The notes under the pieces: generated by a model
Told to the model about the DNA's origin: nothing
Seen by the model: only the letters and a program-made list of their open reading frames with translations
Database searches by the model: none
Shown: positions 24,260-37,201 of the stretch, one piece after another
Position numbering within the stretch: the first letter of the stretch is position 1
How the letters are laid out: each line of letters opens with the position of its first letter
Program-made: the position numbers and the translations under genes
Assembly (NCBI RefSeq): GCF_037975245.1
Contig: NC_092581.1
Span: forward strand, 12,799,303-12,863,302
Reading direction: 5' to 3'
DNA from: Apostichopus japonicus
Lineage: Eukaryota; Echinodermata; Holothuroidea; Aspidochirotida; Stichopodidae
Length of the DNA stretch: 64,000 bases

Positions 24260-24400
24260 TCTTCTGTTTTAATGTTCCCCTGACTGTAACCGTGTTGCCT
24301 TTGGACGGACAGTATTTCTACGTAGCGCTAACACTTCACTAATCACTAGTGAAAGACAAGGTGAAAACCATGGAGCTTTTAAAAAAAATTGGATGGGCAT
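24260..24400 (-). other. Putative MGST3 5' UTR exon and promoter-proximal region
   Basis: A near-perfect donor (CAGAAGA|GTAAGTGC) ends at 24260 on the minus strand, about 550 bp upstream of the MGST3 start-codon exon, whose own acceptor calls for an upstream exon. No TATA box is evident. The 5' limit is estimated. Confidence 0.4.
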
Positions 24401-27400
24401 GAGGCGACCTGCAAAGGTCGCTATATCGCAAGGCTCTTCAGACATGGCCCTGTTCAATGAATAAATTCTGTCGTCCCTCTGAAATACCCAAAGAAAAAAA
24501 ATGATTTTGTCGCTTCCTCATCACATCCTCATCACTTTGGAAATGTCACATCTATTGACACTTTTAAGAAACATTGAAAACTTATCTTTTTTGGCTTGAG
24601 TATGGGCATTAATCTCGGTTTTATTCACATTACTGTACCCACTGATTTGTATGTATATTTTTATTTTTATGTTCTTTATTGTGGTTTATAACCCTGTTAC
24701 ATATCCTTCTTTTACTTTTTATTGCTGTTGTTACTACTTTAAGGTTTTCTTAAGTGTGGTAAATTTATATTCCAGGTATCGGTTCTTTTGTACAGTGCTC
24801 TTGAGCATGTTTTATTTCATGATAACAGCACTTAAATATATGGTATTTATTATATACATATATTTTATTATATTGTTTTGCTGCATCAGCGCTTGAAACC
24901 ATTTGATCTTAGCAGTTTGTTTAGTGATGTTATATGCGATACTGCATCCCATCAAATAACAACAGACATTTTACACGTAACCTAACACAACATGCCTCTC
25001 CGACGAGCGTAGTCTAGCTTTTTTAAACTCTTTGGTCAGTGCACCAAATACAGAAGATCCAGACCGCTTCCAGGGACCGTTTGCAACAAAACTGCCTAAT
25101 CATTGCACCACAAGCTGTCGTGATCGTCAGCTCCAGAATGCTGCAACATTCTAGCGTAATAAAAGATGACTGGGCAAATTTTAGGCTAGAAAAGTCATAG
25201 TCTCTCCAAATCTGGAAGCTTCTTTACGTATTTAGTTGATGACGACGTCGCCTCATCAGTGTAGGTCTAAATTGTTCTATCAATTCTAATAACTCAACCG
25301 CCGCCGTTGACAGCACTGGCGTGCACAGGGTAAAATGGGGTGTGCAGTGTGTGTGTGTGGGAGGGGGAGGGGTGGGAGAATTCAATGACCCCACGGCAGC
25401 ATCCCTCATTTGCAAAAACACTTAATTCGCATCTGCCCCTCCCATATGGATTCAGGTCACTACTTAAATCAGTCGGAGGAATTTTTGAATATATACCGTA
25501 ATTCATCAGCACAATAGAGTGTTTAGATCTACTTACAATTGTAGGCTATATACTTTAATTATAGCCTAAATACGCTCAGAATGTTCCATTTGAAGTTTAT
25601 ATCCTGGGGGAGGAGCACAGACCTTCTCAGAGTCGGCTTCGATTAGCCTTTATAAGTCCTTCATTCGCCTCCGCGCTACCACTAAAGTTCAGCCCATAAT
25701 TTCATCATTGGGGAGAGTTCGATTCCCCCCCCCTCCCCCACTACCCATCTTTGAAATCCTGTGCACGCTTCTGGTTAAAGCATAAGTTTATTTTCAGACT
25801 AAATGTAATTTCTTTCATTAGCTGGACAGACTGCATCAGTTAATATGCTTGTTAAGCAAACATTCATACATCACTGAGTACTAGGCTATGTTTCGGCCCA
25901 CTGATCGCTTCTCGGCGCTTTGTCAAAGATCATATATGTGATAATATGTATTCAGTACACGGTAGATCGCTTACCGACATTTAATCTGATCATGTGCAAT
26001 ATCTTTTCCATTTCCAACGGATTCGTGACAGAAGCTCGACCATCCACTTTCAGCCCCCCCCCCCCTGACTCCCGTCCCCTCTACCATGTGCTGTGCAGCC
26101 GCGTAACGCTTGATCTCTCCCAAACGGCCGAGAAGCAAAATAATTTGTAATGAAACGTGCCAGTTTTCGTCAGCCAGTCACAGGGCGTTAAAGCCCAATG
26201 AGTTAATTGTGCGTTGAAGTCAACGGAGACCAACTGACATTCCAGCAAAGGTAACCATTGCTGTCTTCCCTTCTTCATTGTATGTCTCATATTGTTCTTA
26301 AGAATGTAAGCCAATTGATCTATAGAACTAATACCATGAGCAACCAGAAGTTGGCGAGCTTCTGTAGAGATGAAAGTCTTACCAAAGAGATGTACCGCGT
26401 GGTTAAAAAGTTAAAAGCAAACTGTACGTCCATTTATATGACGACCGAGACAGAGGCGTCTTGTTGTGAGCGAAGGCTCCATATGAAATCGCAAATTGAG
26501 ATATAAAACAAAATATTGAGTGTTATCAATGTGAGAGAATAAGAATAATAGAAAAAAAAAACGTTTTTTTTTTTACCAGATATATATTTTAATGAAGACA
26601 ACAAGGCAAGCAAGACTTGTTCAACAAGACAAGATTTCAAAAAAAAAAGATTGGTTTTGCCCTGGATTGGTTGAAGCCAAGTCCCATGTCTGGGGATATG
26701 CCCCATGTAGACAAAAGATGGACATGGAGTAGTGCATTGCTACAATTTGGGATATTGAATAAGGTCTACAGGCAAGGTTGTGCTAATAATTACTTTTATT
26801 GTTTTGTATGTACACCCCATTACCCTTGGATCCGCGCCTGCAACAAAATTCAACTATCCAATGTCATATATCTTGAAAGACGTAAAATTACATTACCCCC
26901 CCCCCTCCCCCAAAGAGAGGGCAAAATTTAATCTTATAAGTGTGATGGCGCTAGTTTTAAACTCTACGCTATTTTTTATAGAAAATGTCAATATGGGATT
27001 TAAAGCATCCGTATAGATTCAGTATAAGGAGAATTACGCCTCATCAGGCCACGTATTCAGAGGACGGTGGCTGTACACATTCCGGTCGCAAAGAGTGTCT
27101 TAGACCCTCTGGTCATATGTAATGATTCAACTACGCCACCTAAAACGCTTCTGGTCGATTTGACCGACCCTCTTCGCATCCTCACGGGTTCCTTTGCGAC
27201 ATCAAGGGAGACTTGACACGGGATCCTAGGCCACAAAAGCGCCATACCATCACCGGAGCGTTATGAACTCCTTTGTGTCTTGATCCTTAGCACGGCTACA
27301 TGACATCAACAAGACGTGGGTCTTTCACCAGACTCTACCACATTGTCCACCACATCAGCTGATAAAATACTCGTTTGAATTAATATATAAAGATATTCTT

Positions 27401-27439
27401 GAGGGGACCTGCGACAGGGAAAATGATTTTTTTTTTACA

Positions 27440-27525
27440 TCCTGACTTGATATAGATTCGATCCCGGAACTTCAGGCCACCATTTTCAGCTGCAGCTCTA
27501 TCATCTGAGCCACCTGAACAGTTAC
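27440..27525 (-). mobile_element. tRNA-like SINE head
   Basis: On the minus strand GGTGGCTCAGATGATAGAGC resembles an RNA polymerase III A box, and GGGATCGAATC about 40 nt later resembles a B box. A complete cloverleaf is not convincing, so a decayed tRNA-derived SINE is the better reading. Confidence 0.55.
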
Positions 27526-28305
27526 GTCTAAAGCAGCTTGAATTCATTATAGAGGTTGGAGAAAATCTATTCAATGCAATAAATTGCACTGCTTTTAAAC
27601 AAAATCGCGCAGTTAATCTTCCTTCGCATTAGTTCAATACATAAGAATACTTAAATATACAATAAGGTTTCTTGCTATTTTTTTTATTACCGTACATTGG
27701 AGCAATAAGAAAAATCATATGTTGTATTTTAATGTTCAATGGCCTTACGCTACAATTCAGTTGTCGACTTCAAAGCAGGCAGATCGATAATTCAGGAATT
27801 TGATACTGTAGTAGTGAATCTGATTATTATCGTTAAATATTTTTTTTAATTTTCATATTTTTACTTAATGTGAAAGAATACAGAAAGCAGTATGTCAGTA
27901 TTTGGTTATGTTAAAGCTTTGATATTTTAACAATATTTATGAAATACAAACTCGATAAAATAGAAAAAAGTAAAAGTACTATTACACATATATGTTATGA
28001 CACGAAAAGGAAGAAAAATTGGTAGATCAGGAATACAGGAAATCTTAGTGCAATGATTGTAGTGGTGATATTCAGTGGCGTGCGCAGTATTTCAAAGCTG
28101 TGTGTATGTCGGAGGGGGATTACTGTATCACCCCCTCCCCCCTCTGATTGATTTATATATAGACGATGAACCCTTAATGCAAAATCCAGGGGCGATTCAA
28201 GGATTTTATAAAGGAGGGGGGTGTGGCACTGGGGTAATTTTAGCCGACTCCATGTAGGTCTTATTGTGTAGATAAATGATTGACATGACATTTCCAAACG
28301 AAGGG

Positions 28306-28440
28306 CCCCGATGACGTCATTCATTCTGCTTTTGCCAGATGCGCTTACAAATTATCACAATTTTAGAAGGGGGGGGGGGCGGGAATCGTATCTTCTCTAT
28401 ACAAAATGCTTTGAGATGTGGTTTCGCCAAAAGATTTAGA
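28306..28440 (+). repeat. Dispersed repeat copy (related to 1908-2035)
   Basis: It shares, in order, CCCGATGA, GTCAT, TTGCCAGATGC, CAAA(A/G)TGCT and GGTTTTCGC-like words with 1908-2035. A G run interrupts this copy. Confidence 0.6.
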
Positions 28441-28882
28441 AAACTGCCAGCAGTCATGCTAAGCATTCACTGAACGTTAGACACCAGCAAATAGTTTTTA
28501 ACCCCGAAGATTGTGAATAAGCCAAGGAGTCTCTCGAGGAACGACTTCCGTCTGCTCCCCAAAGCAATAGCTCTTACTTAGAGTGGAAGTAGGCCTATAC
28601 GGTACCCTCTTTGATAATAAGAGTAACTTTCAATCATATTAAAATGGATTATCTTGGGCACTTTCAAAGGGTAAAAGAAAAGCCGAATATCAATTTTTAT
28701 TTCTCAGGTTTTCTTCATCATGTTGAGATAGAATGAGAACCCCTGCCTGTTTTTCAGCCAAGCTTTAACCAATTTTATGACGTTGCTTTCATCCGTATTT
28801 ACATTTCCCGTATTTCTGCTTCATAGCGAACTAATATATATATATTTTTACACGATTGTACTATTCCATGGATTATCTCTCC

Positions 28883-28884
<2 letters not shown>

Positions 28885-28945
<61 letters not shown>
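28885..28945. repeat. (AT)n microsatellite
   Basis: About 60 bp of nearly pure AT dinucleotides. Confidence 0.93.
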
Positions 28946-28946
<1 letters not shown>

Positions 28947-30375
28947 CATTTTGATTTTGAAATATTTACACCATTAACAAGGATGAAGAATCGCTACAAC
29001 ACAGCAAAAACAATACAAAATATGGTGAAAACTGACTTTATGATTAAATTAGATATACCCAAGGGAGCCAACATTTCTCCCAAATTTTCATATTTGTGTC
29101 CGAAAAATCAACTTTTGCAGTTTAAAGCAATTTCTTAAATAATGAATGCAATCGTTCACTGAAGGAATGGCCTTTATTTTGTTTTTTTGCAATTGAAAAT
29201 ATAACATAGTATAAAAAAAAAAGAATTAAATTTAGCACCCGAGCAAATTCACCGCCGAACAGTACAACCGAAATATCCAACTTTATATTCAAATAGCATT
29301 CCTATAGATTGAATCAAAATAATTCCAAAATTCTTTGGGTAAAATCACAATAAAAGAATAATTGTCTCAGTGTAAATCGGACAGAATGTGCACATGCTCA
29401 TTCCTCCCAAAATATTGTTTTCATTCATTGTTATAGATTAAGTCACTTCTTCAATATATATATTCATCGATAATTGGTATATTTAATCAATTGATTAAAG
29501 TTTAGTTTTACGTTTCTTGTTCCACCCACCAACGCAAATAAACCTCGTCGCCCGTCACAACTTTTGCCTCTATATCTTTAATAGCTTATTTTCTTCTCCT
29601 ACTCACTTTCCATATTACCATACTAACTATGTTAACCTGTCATTGATTCCTAGTATTGATTAACGTAAAGGCAAGGTATAGTCTTCTGTAAGTTAAAAAC
29701 AAGTCATTAAACCTCCCATGCAAAATGGAAGGGGGGTGTTGAATAAATTGTCTAAAAACGGCGATAGGAACATCACCGTCAAGAGAAGAAGAAAAATAGA
29801 GAAAAGCATTGTACCTTATAACGTCAATTTGTTTTCGTGGAATCAACTGAATTTATTTTTGACCTATAAAACGATCTAATCTTTATTCAGAAATAGAAGC
29901 AGTCACTTGACAAATAGGCCTTGTTAAAAAACACTGAAATACCCCCAAGAAACATTTAGCTGACGTCAAATTGACGTAGTGAGGTAATGTACTGACGCGA
30001 AGATGTTGACTTACATGGTTCTTTTTTCCCCTGACACGTTCGGTCCCGTATTATAATATATCTGGCGCAGTTCCATGGATGTTAGTCTATTTGACACATC
30101 TCTGTTGTGACTGTGATGTTTATTTCAAACAAGGAGCGTTGTTAATATCCTCTCCCATCGCCGATATTGGTGTTATCGATCACATGCATGTTGATAGTAT
30201 CATGCACGTCCTGTAACACTTAGGGGAATTGTCAATTATATAGCTCTCAGTCACATCCCTGGTACTACAGCCGTTGTAATTCTATGAGTCGCTCGTATTT
30301 CTGATATAATACATAATGTTATGTTATGAAGAGTGCACCAAAAGACGGGTAATTCCCACCCTCCCATCCACCCTC

Positions 30376-30470
30376 CCATCCGCCCCACTCAGCCGCCCCC
30401 ACCGTCCGCCACCCACTCAGCCACCCACTCAGCCACCCACTCAGCCACCCACTCAGCCACCAACCTCGCC
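30376..30470. repeat. CACTCAGCCACC 12-bp minisatellite
   Basis: About five 12-bp units of CCACTCAGCCAC, preceded by related CCACCCTCCCAT units. Confidence 0.85.
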
Positions 30471-31629
30471 CTCACATTTGTAAATTGTGATTATTTTAAA
30501 AAGTTAAAAAGTTAGCATTGTAACGTTAGTTATAAATTTGCACCGTTTCAGTGATTTTATCCACGTCAGGAGGAGGTATATCCCCTTTCTAACCAATGCC
30601 TGAACGCCTAATGACTCTCTTTAAGGTCATCGCGATTAAACAGGAAATGAGCACGTGATAACAATTTTGAGTTTGTATTAACTGTACTTCTTCATCATAA
30701 ATATTGTTTTATAAGGATTTACTTTAGCTTATAAAACGGATATGAAAATAATTTACACATAGAAGAAGTTGGCTTAGACCATATGCAAATGCATATATTT
30801 TCCAAGGTTGTAATTACGATTCCAATAAAAGCTAGAGATGAAAAAACAAATATATTTCAATAAAATCTTGTAATTATGTTTAGGAAGTATGAAGCCCTGA
30901 CGCATTCTCCTATATACTATATCCCGTCGGGTTTTACTTGTTTTTATATTCAGAGTCATTTGGATGTGAGGGGACATATGGGGTGTGTCATGCCATATCG
31001 TGGCCCAGGAATTATCACAGTTTGGATATGCTGTCAGATGTATAATTATTACACATTTAATTCCCACGAATGGCGCTAACATTATGTGATACGCGTACCT
31101 CTTATAAAGTACCAAAAGTCGCAGGAATCGTTCCCATGGATTTATATTCATGGATGAATATTCTTTAAGATGTTTTTTTTTTCTTCTCGCAATAGGCGGT
31201 GGGTTGGTCAACCCGGTCCATGAATTGACAAAACAACAAGAACAACAAGAACAAAATGATCCACAATCCTGTATACTAATCGGTTATGCGGACCTATACT
31301 AAAGGTTTCGTTTCGGTCATAGGCTTGAACATCCTAACCGCCTACCCGCTGCACAATGGTCAATCTGGGTTTAGTGAGAACTGGGCTATCTCTGGAACTA
31401 GTGTTTCAATAAATCTGTTCTCTCTCTGGCCCTCATAGTTAATGAATTGTTCCACTTGAAAAATTCAATCTGCATAAAAGATGTTAGAGTATATAGTACA
31501 CTTGTGTTAGTTGAGTAGTACCACCAAACCCAGTTTGGTAAAATTATTCTATAGAACTAGATTGTGCTCTTTAATAAAAGTTTTTGCGTTCCATATACAT
31601 TTAACTCTTTTAACTTATTATGTATATTA

Positions 31630-31642
31630 TATTATATTATAT

Positions 31643-31705
<63 letters not shown>
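31630..31705. repeat. (AT)n microsatellite with TATAT pentamers
   Basis: ATTAT repeats run into a TA dinucleotide tract of about 55 bp. A second short tract lies at 31777-31798. Confidence 0.93.
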
Positions 31706-31707
<2 letters not shown>

Positions 31708-32513
31708 ATATCTTGTCTATATGTGATATTATTGCAGCACTTTCTGCTTCTACTGATTATACTTATACGTGTGATATATATATATATATATATATATAAA
31801 TAATGGAGAGTAATAAAAGTAAAGAAAATGTTTACAATCGTTGACCTTTTCAAAAAATTTGATGGAACTTGGAAAGACAAGTCACAGGGTAAAGAAGAAC
31901 CTAGTTAACACCTTGGGGGAAATGTCATTTTTTTCAATGAATAATTTAATTGGCTTGAAATTAAATGTATTCTTTATGTATGTATAGGCAGCGAGAGATA
32001 CAAGAATTTAATCTACACAGACATGATGAAGCGTTAGTTTGTATGTACCCAGGCGATCACGGTGAAAGATGTCAATCATAGAAACATCTGCTATATCTAC
32101 AATTAAGTTATTGTAAGCTGAAACGTTCCCTTATCGGCCAATTATCAACATATAGACAGGTTTTCGTACGCCATCTTGGAATCAGATTGCGCACGTGTTT
32201 GTAACCACGTTAACATTATAGTACGGCGTGCCGTGCATACTGGCTAATGTAGCAAATTTGACGTAATCGGTGGTAAAATAAACCGTGTTTTCCAGCAACC
32301 GACAAATGTGAGATGAACGGAATATTGAATATTCATGGGCAATAACTTACTCCTTGTATATGTTAATTCAACATTTTATTCTATTTTTTTTTGTATGTCT
32401 GTAAAGCAGTGGCATTTACAGGATTTCATAGGTGGTTGAAGGGTGGGGACAATGGAGTGAGCAAATTTCCCCACACTGATGTAGGTATCAGCATGAGCTG
32501 TTATGGGCCAGAG

Positions 32514-33125
32514 AAGTGGCGTCGCCAGACCTTTTAATCTTGGGGGGCACAGAGAGGGCACATCACTTAATTAGGGGGAACATTGTTTATTTATGAATGC
32601 CGTCCTAAGGGAGGGGTCTTTGGGAAGGGGGTTTTACTCAAGGACCCTTAGATGCAATCAGGTGCTATATTTTTCATCTTGAAGTAACTTTATGTTCAAG
32701 AATATTCGGGATTAGTTTGTCCGATGTTTATGTTTTTAATTGAGCTGATTCAATTGGCTGATAAAAAAGTTCTACAAAGCATGGAAATTAACACTTTCGC
32801 TTTGATAATGTTTTAAAATAAGAGTGTTGAAATTAAAATTTAAATCCATGCATGGTAGTAGTGAAGTTTAAGCACTAGCGGATCACACCGAGGCCTCTGT
32901 GACCTTCTTAGTGAGAAAACAACTGGTTATTGTGTTGGTCGGTTGAAAGAAGATTTACTGATGAACATAATACGTTTCGTCCTTTTTTAAAAAAGGTTTT
33001 GTTTGAGGATTTTTTGTTTAACACTACAAATCGCATTTGGGAGAGGGGGCACCTTGAGGGGGGGGCACGATTTTTCTGAGAGGGCACGTGCCCCTCCCCC
33101 AGGATACCCCTTGGCGACGCCACTG
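32514..33125. mobile_element. hAT-type non-autonomous transposon
   Basis: 612 bp with ends AAGTGGCGTCGCC (left, first base changed from C) and GGCGACGCCACTG (right), flanked by the perfect 8-bp duplication GGCCAGAG (32506-32513 and 33126-33133). The interior has G/C-rich tracts next to both ends. No transposase is seen. Confidence 0.88.
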
Positions 33126-33133
33126 GGCCAGAG

Positions 33134-35146
33134 GCGAAAGAAAAATTTCAAAAAAGAGGGTTGCAGCACTATTGGGTCGGTCAGGTGAAGCCGGAAAATT
33201 AAGTTTATGACGTCAAACGGTGAATTCTGAGGGATATGTACACCATAAATTAAATTTATTTAAGTGCAGCTCTGAAGAGGTTGCATGTTAGGCCACCCAG
33301 CCTTTCCTGATAGACAGTCCCGATATAGTAGCGATACAGGGACCCGAACACTTTAGGGGGGGGGGGGTGGGCGTATACTTTTATGTGCAATGATCTTTTT
33401 ACGGGATTGGTAGCATGCGCCGTATAGAAGGTATATCATATACTTTCTATACTCCTGATAAATGGTATGACTCCAAACCTACCCTCCCGCACCCCACCTC
33501 CACATCCACCCCCACCCCAACACCCACCCCCATCTTAAATCTAAACCACGTGTCTGAATTCTTGCGATTTTGAATGGCTGATTCCGTGTGTTTTCTGAAT
33601 CAACAACATCGATGATGTTTCATGCATCTACCTGCAGACATCTTTACTTGCCAGACTTGCATAAGGAAACCAATCCCACTTGTGGACGTTTCGACGTTCT
33701 ATCAGTAAATGCAGCTATACGGTTATACTTGTTGCAGCATCCCCTCCCCCCCCCCCCTAGTTCTATCTCATCACCCCTCCTAGTCTTGGTACAATGGACT
33801 AAGGGGGAGGGTGATTTTGTTTATCTTAGCATATAACTTAAATGTTATATGGATACCCGAAAGCTAAATTCATATCCATTACCTAATACACCCAGAAACC
33901 TCAAATTCACTCAATTGCATGTGTTTGTTTGTCATAAATGGAATTGCCTCCAATTGCAAGTCAACTCCCATCACTTAATATCAAGTACATACATTCTGTC
34001 TTTTGTTTTAACTTAACACATTTTTATAAGTATAGCCTGCTCAGTGAAGCTGATACTAATTGTGTCGAATGCTTTTATCACGATCAATTGGGACTAATGT
34101 TATATCTTGTTTCTTGGTAAGATCTGTCCGAAGCAATTTTATCAAAAATATCAAGGACTCTATAAAGTTGTTAGAAAGTGTCAGAAGCAATATTGTACGG
34201 TTGAAAAAATAAATCACATGAAGAAATATATTGTATAAACATGCATGCGATCAGAAACGCATGGCTAGAATTGTCAGAACTGAAGAAAGCAAATAAATAT
34301 ATAGCATTCTCAGAAAGAGAAGATATCTGCTTAGGTCAACAGTAAGATTTTGAGATTTGTTTTTTTTTTCTTTCTGAATATGTGATGTTTTAAATCATGT
34401 GAAAGTCATTATCAGAAGTTCTTTGTTATGCTTAATTATTTTTCAAGCAACGCATTTTTAATAAAAGAACAATTTTATTAGTAATGTAACTCACGATAAA
34501 ATGAAATTAGTACAGCAGAAAACGTGTCAAATTCGTAATATCCTTCATAGCGAATATGTCTTTAGAATATTCATAGATTACACACACAAAAAAAGTTGTT
34601 TGGTTTCAATTACCAAATTTTCAACAATGTATTTCAAGTATATGATTCTATTCTTATCATAACCTGTATAGGAACGTTCACACCACACAAATGAACACGT
34701 AAAGTATAGAAACACATAGACATTAACTTGTTGTTATAAATGTCGTATCATATACGTGATAATTAAAACTAATATAAGCACTTATCATATAGCTCCAAAC
34801 TAATTTGCAAATAGGAATAATGACGAAGTTATTATAGAGATTCCATTTCATTTCATATATTTGTTTTTCCACAACAGTAATTATAGACATTTAAATTATA
34901 CAGCAACCATGCATGTGAAAGGACGTTTTCTAGGAATCCCGTGGGCCAAACATGTTATAAACACTCCCTGCAGAAAATGTAAGGAAGTGAGAAAACAGGC
35001 AAGAATAATAAAAAAAAGTGTGTCCCTCTGGCATGTATACACTGTAACAATAATAGAATAAATAAACACGACAAATTTGCAATGGACATAAAATATGAGT
35101 TAAAGACAACTAGATATTGTACTATAGTATAATGTTATTGTATGAA

Positions 35147-35182
<36 letters not shown>

Positions 35183-35537
35183 TACTATACTACTACCACT
35201 ATACAACTAAGTACGGAAATTTCGGTGTCCCCCTGACCACCTCTCGACAGGCCTGTTATGGTGAAGCAACAAGCTGATACTAAATCCTGGATAAGAGAAT
35301 GCGTGATTGAGATATATATTTCGGTCTATTATTTCCAAATTAATAAGTACGGCTCAAAATAACGTGAGGGCACCAAGAGGCTACCATATATTTGTTGGTA
35401 TAGGCCTATTTTGTTGAAAGTTGCGTCTTACGCATATTATCAAATGTATACCTCCTTGCTTTTCAAGCGTTGTAAAATATGTCTTTATAGATCTGTCCAG
35501 GTTTGTGAAAAAAGTCGATGTCTTAATTTAATATGTA
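33134..35537. other. Non-coding stretch
   Basis: No supported gene. It contains a G run (33356-33367), a C run (33747-33758) and a short TA microsatellite (35150-35180). Confidence 0.45.
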
Positions 35538-36218
35538 CACTGAAAACTTAAATTGGTTCACCGACTAACATAACGTTAGTCCATCTGGTGCCTCTCCCGA
35601 CTGACATAGCCTTAGTCAGTTGCTATACCGACTAATGTATTCCTTAGTCAGTTGGAATTCTTAGTCGGTCAGCTTAGTCCGTCAGCTTAGTCGATCAACA
35701 ATATCTTACTCGGTAAATGTATATTAGTCAGTTACATTAGTTGGTGACATTAGTCGGTCTATACCTACTAATTTGTATGAGCCACCGACTAGTTTATAGC
35801 AGGTTTTACATTAGTCAGGATGGTGCCTCTCCCGACTAACCTTTCTTAGTCGGTATCGACTGACCATTTGCACTGACTAGAATCACTGAAAGAATTAAAC
35901 CCGACTAGTTTCACTGAATAGCATCACTGAAAGAAAAGAGAGCAGAAGAAACACAAATAATGTGTACGTTGGCAGTATTTATTTCTGATAAAACTTCTGA
36001 TGTCTACAAAGGCTGACTTTCGACAGATAGAGAAGAAATCACTGTAAACAATAATCTGAAAATCTGATTTTATTCCAACAAAGTTAAGACAAGTTAATGG
36101 ATCAAACATGAATCGCAAAAGTATAGCACTGCACAATAATGCAAAGTTGAATCTTGGGCAAGGGTTCCTCATGACTTTCGTTTTAAAGTGGTACCCCAAA
36201 TCGACACCAGTTAAGTCT

Positions 36219-37201
36219 TCACGAACAAAGAGTGTTTCTCTTAACTACAAATGGCCTCCCACTTGTCTTCACGAAGCCAAAATCTGCACCACTATTGACC
36301 TGTGAACAGAAAATATGATATACGTGTAAGCACAGATGCAGATATAGCACATGATAACTCACATTATCATAAACATACATTTACATTAAAATTTTATAAC
36401 ATATTGGGAGGTATACTGTACATTTAAATCTAGGTCCCTCAAATTATAAGCCAGGAATAGCAGCTTTACCAAATAATTATTAGCTTTGCACAGCATAACA
36501 CCAAGTTATTTTTCAAAGCTTAATAATTATGTTAATCATGTTAATAATGATCCCAATAGACCGGGAGCCCAGCGGGTTTGGTTAGCTGGGAAGGTAACCA
36601 ATTGCCTTGTACATCACAATGTTCACAGTGCATTCCTGTATACGAAACCAGACGACTGGCAAACCGACTGTGGTGAGTGTGGCTGGGAGAGCAATTTTAA
36701 AGGTGACTTTAACATTGCTCTCCCAGCCACATCCACCACAGTCGGTTTGCCAGTCGTCAGGTTTCATATACAGGAATGCATTGTGAACATTGTGATGTAC
36801 CAGGCAATTGGTTACCTTCCCAGCTAACCAAACCCTCTGGACTCCCGCTCTACAGATCAGTGAAAATTTGACCAAACTTATGAAGCTTGCACGTAAATGA
36901 TATACTAGACGGTTTTTTTTTTAAAACAGGTTATGAAAAGTATCTTTAATATCATTTAAACAGTTGGGTACAATAGTTAAACTCACTCTTCCATCTTTTT
37001 TCTCTATGGTACTTGTTCCTTTGCTTTTTGGACTCTTGGATAAACTCTTTTGTTCTGCGAAGGGTACCAATATATCATCTTAAAACATGTCTTTAAGCCA
37101 TATATAACACAGTTCTCCTCTTCTGTTGTTGCCTCCACACTGGTGTCGTACATCACAGGAAACCTCACCCTTGACTTAGATATTTGGCTTTTCAATTCCT
37201 G
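36219..37201 (-). CDS. Two exon-like segments inside the transposon
   Basis: Minus-strand segment 37201-37013 (63 codons) follows a strong acceptor (TTTCTTTTTTCCAG) and ends at GAACAA|GTACCA. Segment 36299-36219 follows another strong acceptor (TTTTCTGTTCACAG) and ends in TGA after VNSGADFGFVKTSGRPFVVK. Both are phase 0, so they splice in frame. The product includes VMYDTSVEATTEEENCVIYG and FKMIYWYPSQNK. I recognise no family. It may be an accessory transposon protein or captured host exons; the upstream part is not resolved. Confidence 0.4.
36562..36847. mobile_element. Long-arm palindromic MITE
   Basis: Two arms of about 130 bp are near-perfect inverted copies; both start CGGGAG(C/T)CCAG..GGGTTTGG on their own strand. 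They meet at a short centre near 36700. It is non-coding; the same peptide appears on both strands only because of the palindrome. It lies between the two exon-like segments of the 35538-39105 element. Confidence 0.88.

Larger units (their letters stand above)
24480..28884. other. Gene-poor region upstream of MGST3
   Basis: No supported protein gene. It contains a possible LINE tail (about 24530-24600), a possible degenerate hAT MITE (25314-25773), a tRNA-like SINE head (27440-27525) and a copy of the dispersed repeat (28306-28440). Poly-C runs occur near 25728 and 26052. Confidence 0.45.
28946..32513. other. Non-coding stretch
   Basis: No exon-like frame. It contains a CACTCAGCCACC tandem run (30376-30470) and TA microsatellites (31630-31705, 31777-31798). 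Confidence 0.45.

Noticed and set aside
24269-24457. 62-codon minus-strand frame overlapping the likely MGST3 5' exon
   Set aside because: Its stop precedes the donor and MGST3 has its own start in the next exon. It is at most an upstream ORF.
27057-27245. Frame with coding-like look on either strand (for example TVAVHIPVAKSVLDPLVICN on plus)
   Set aside because: No family was recognised, there are no splice sites, and the frame is closed on both sides. It could be a retroelement scrap but is unsupported.
36486-36875. Nearly identical open frames on both strands
   Set aside because: This is explained by the long palindrome; codon order is not conserved as protein.
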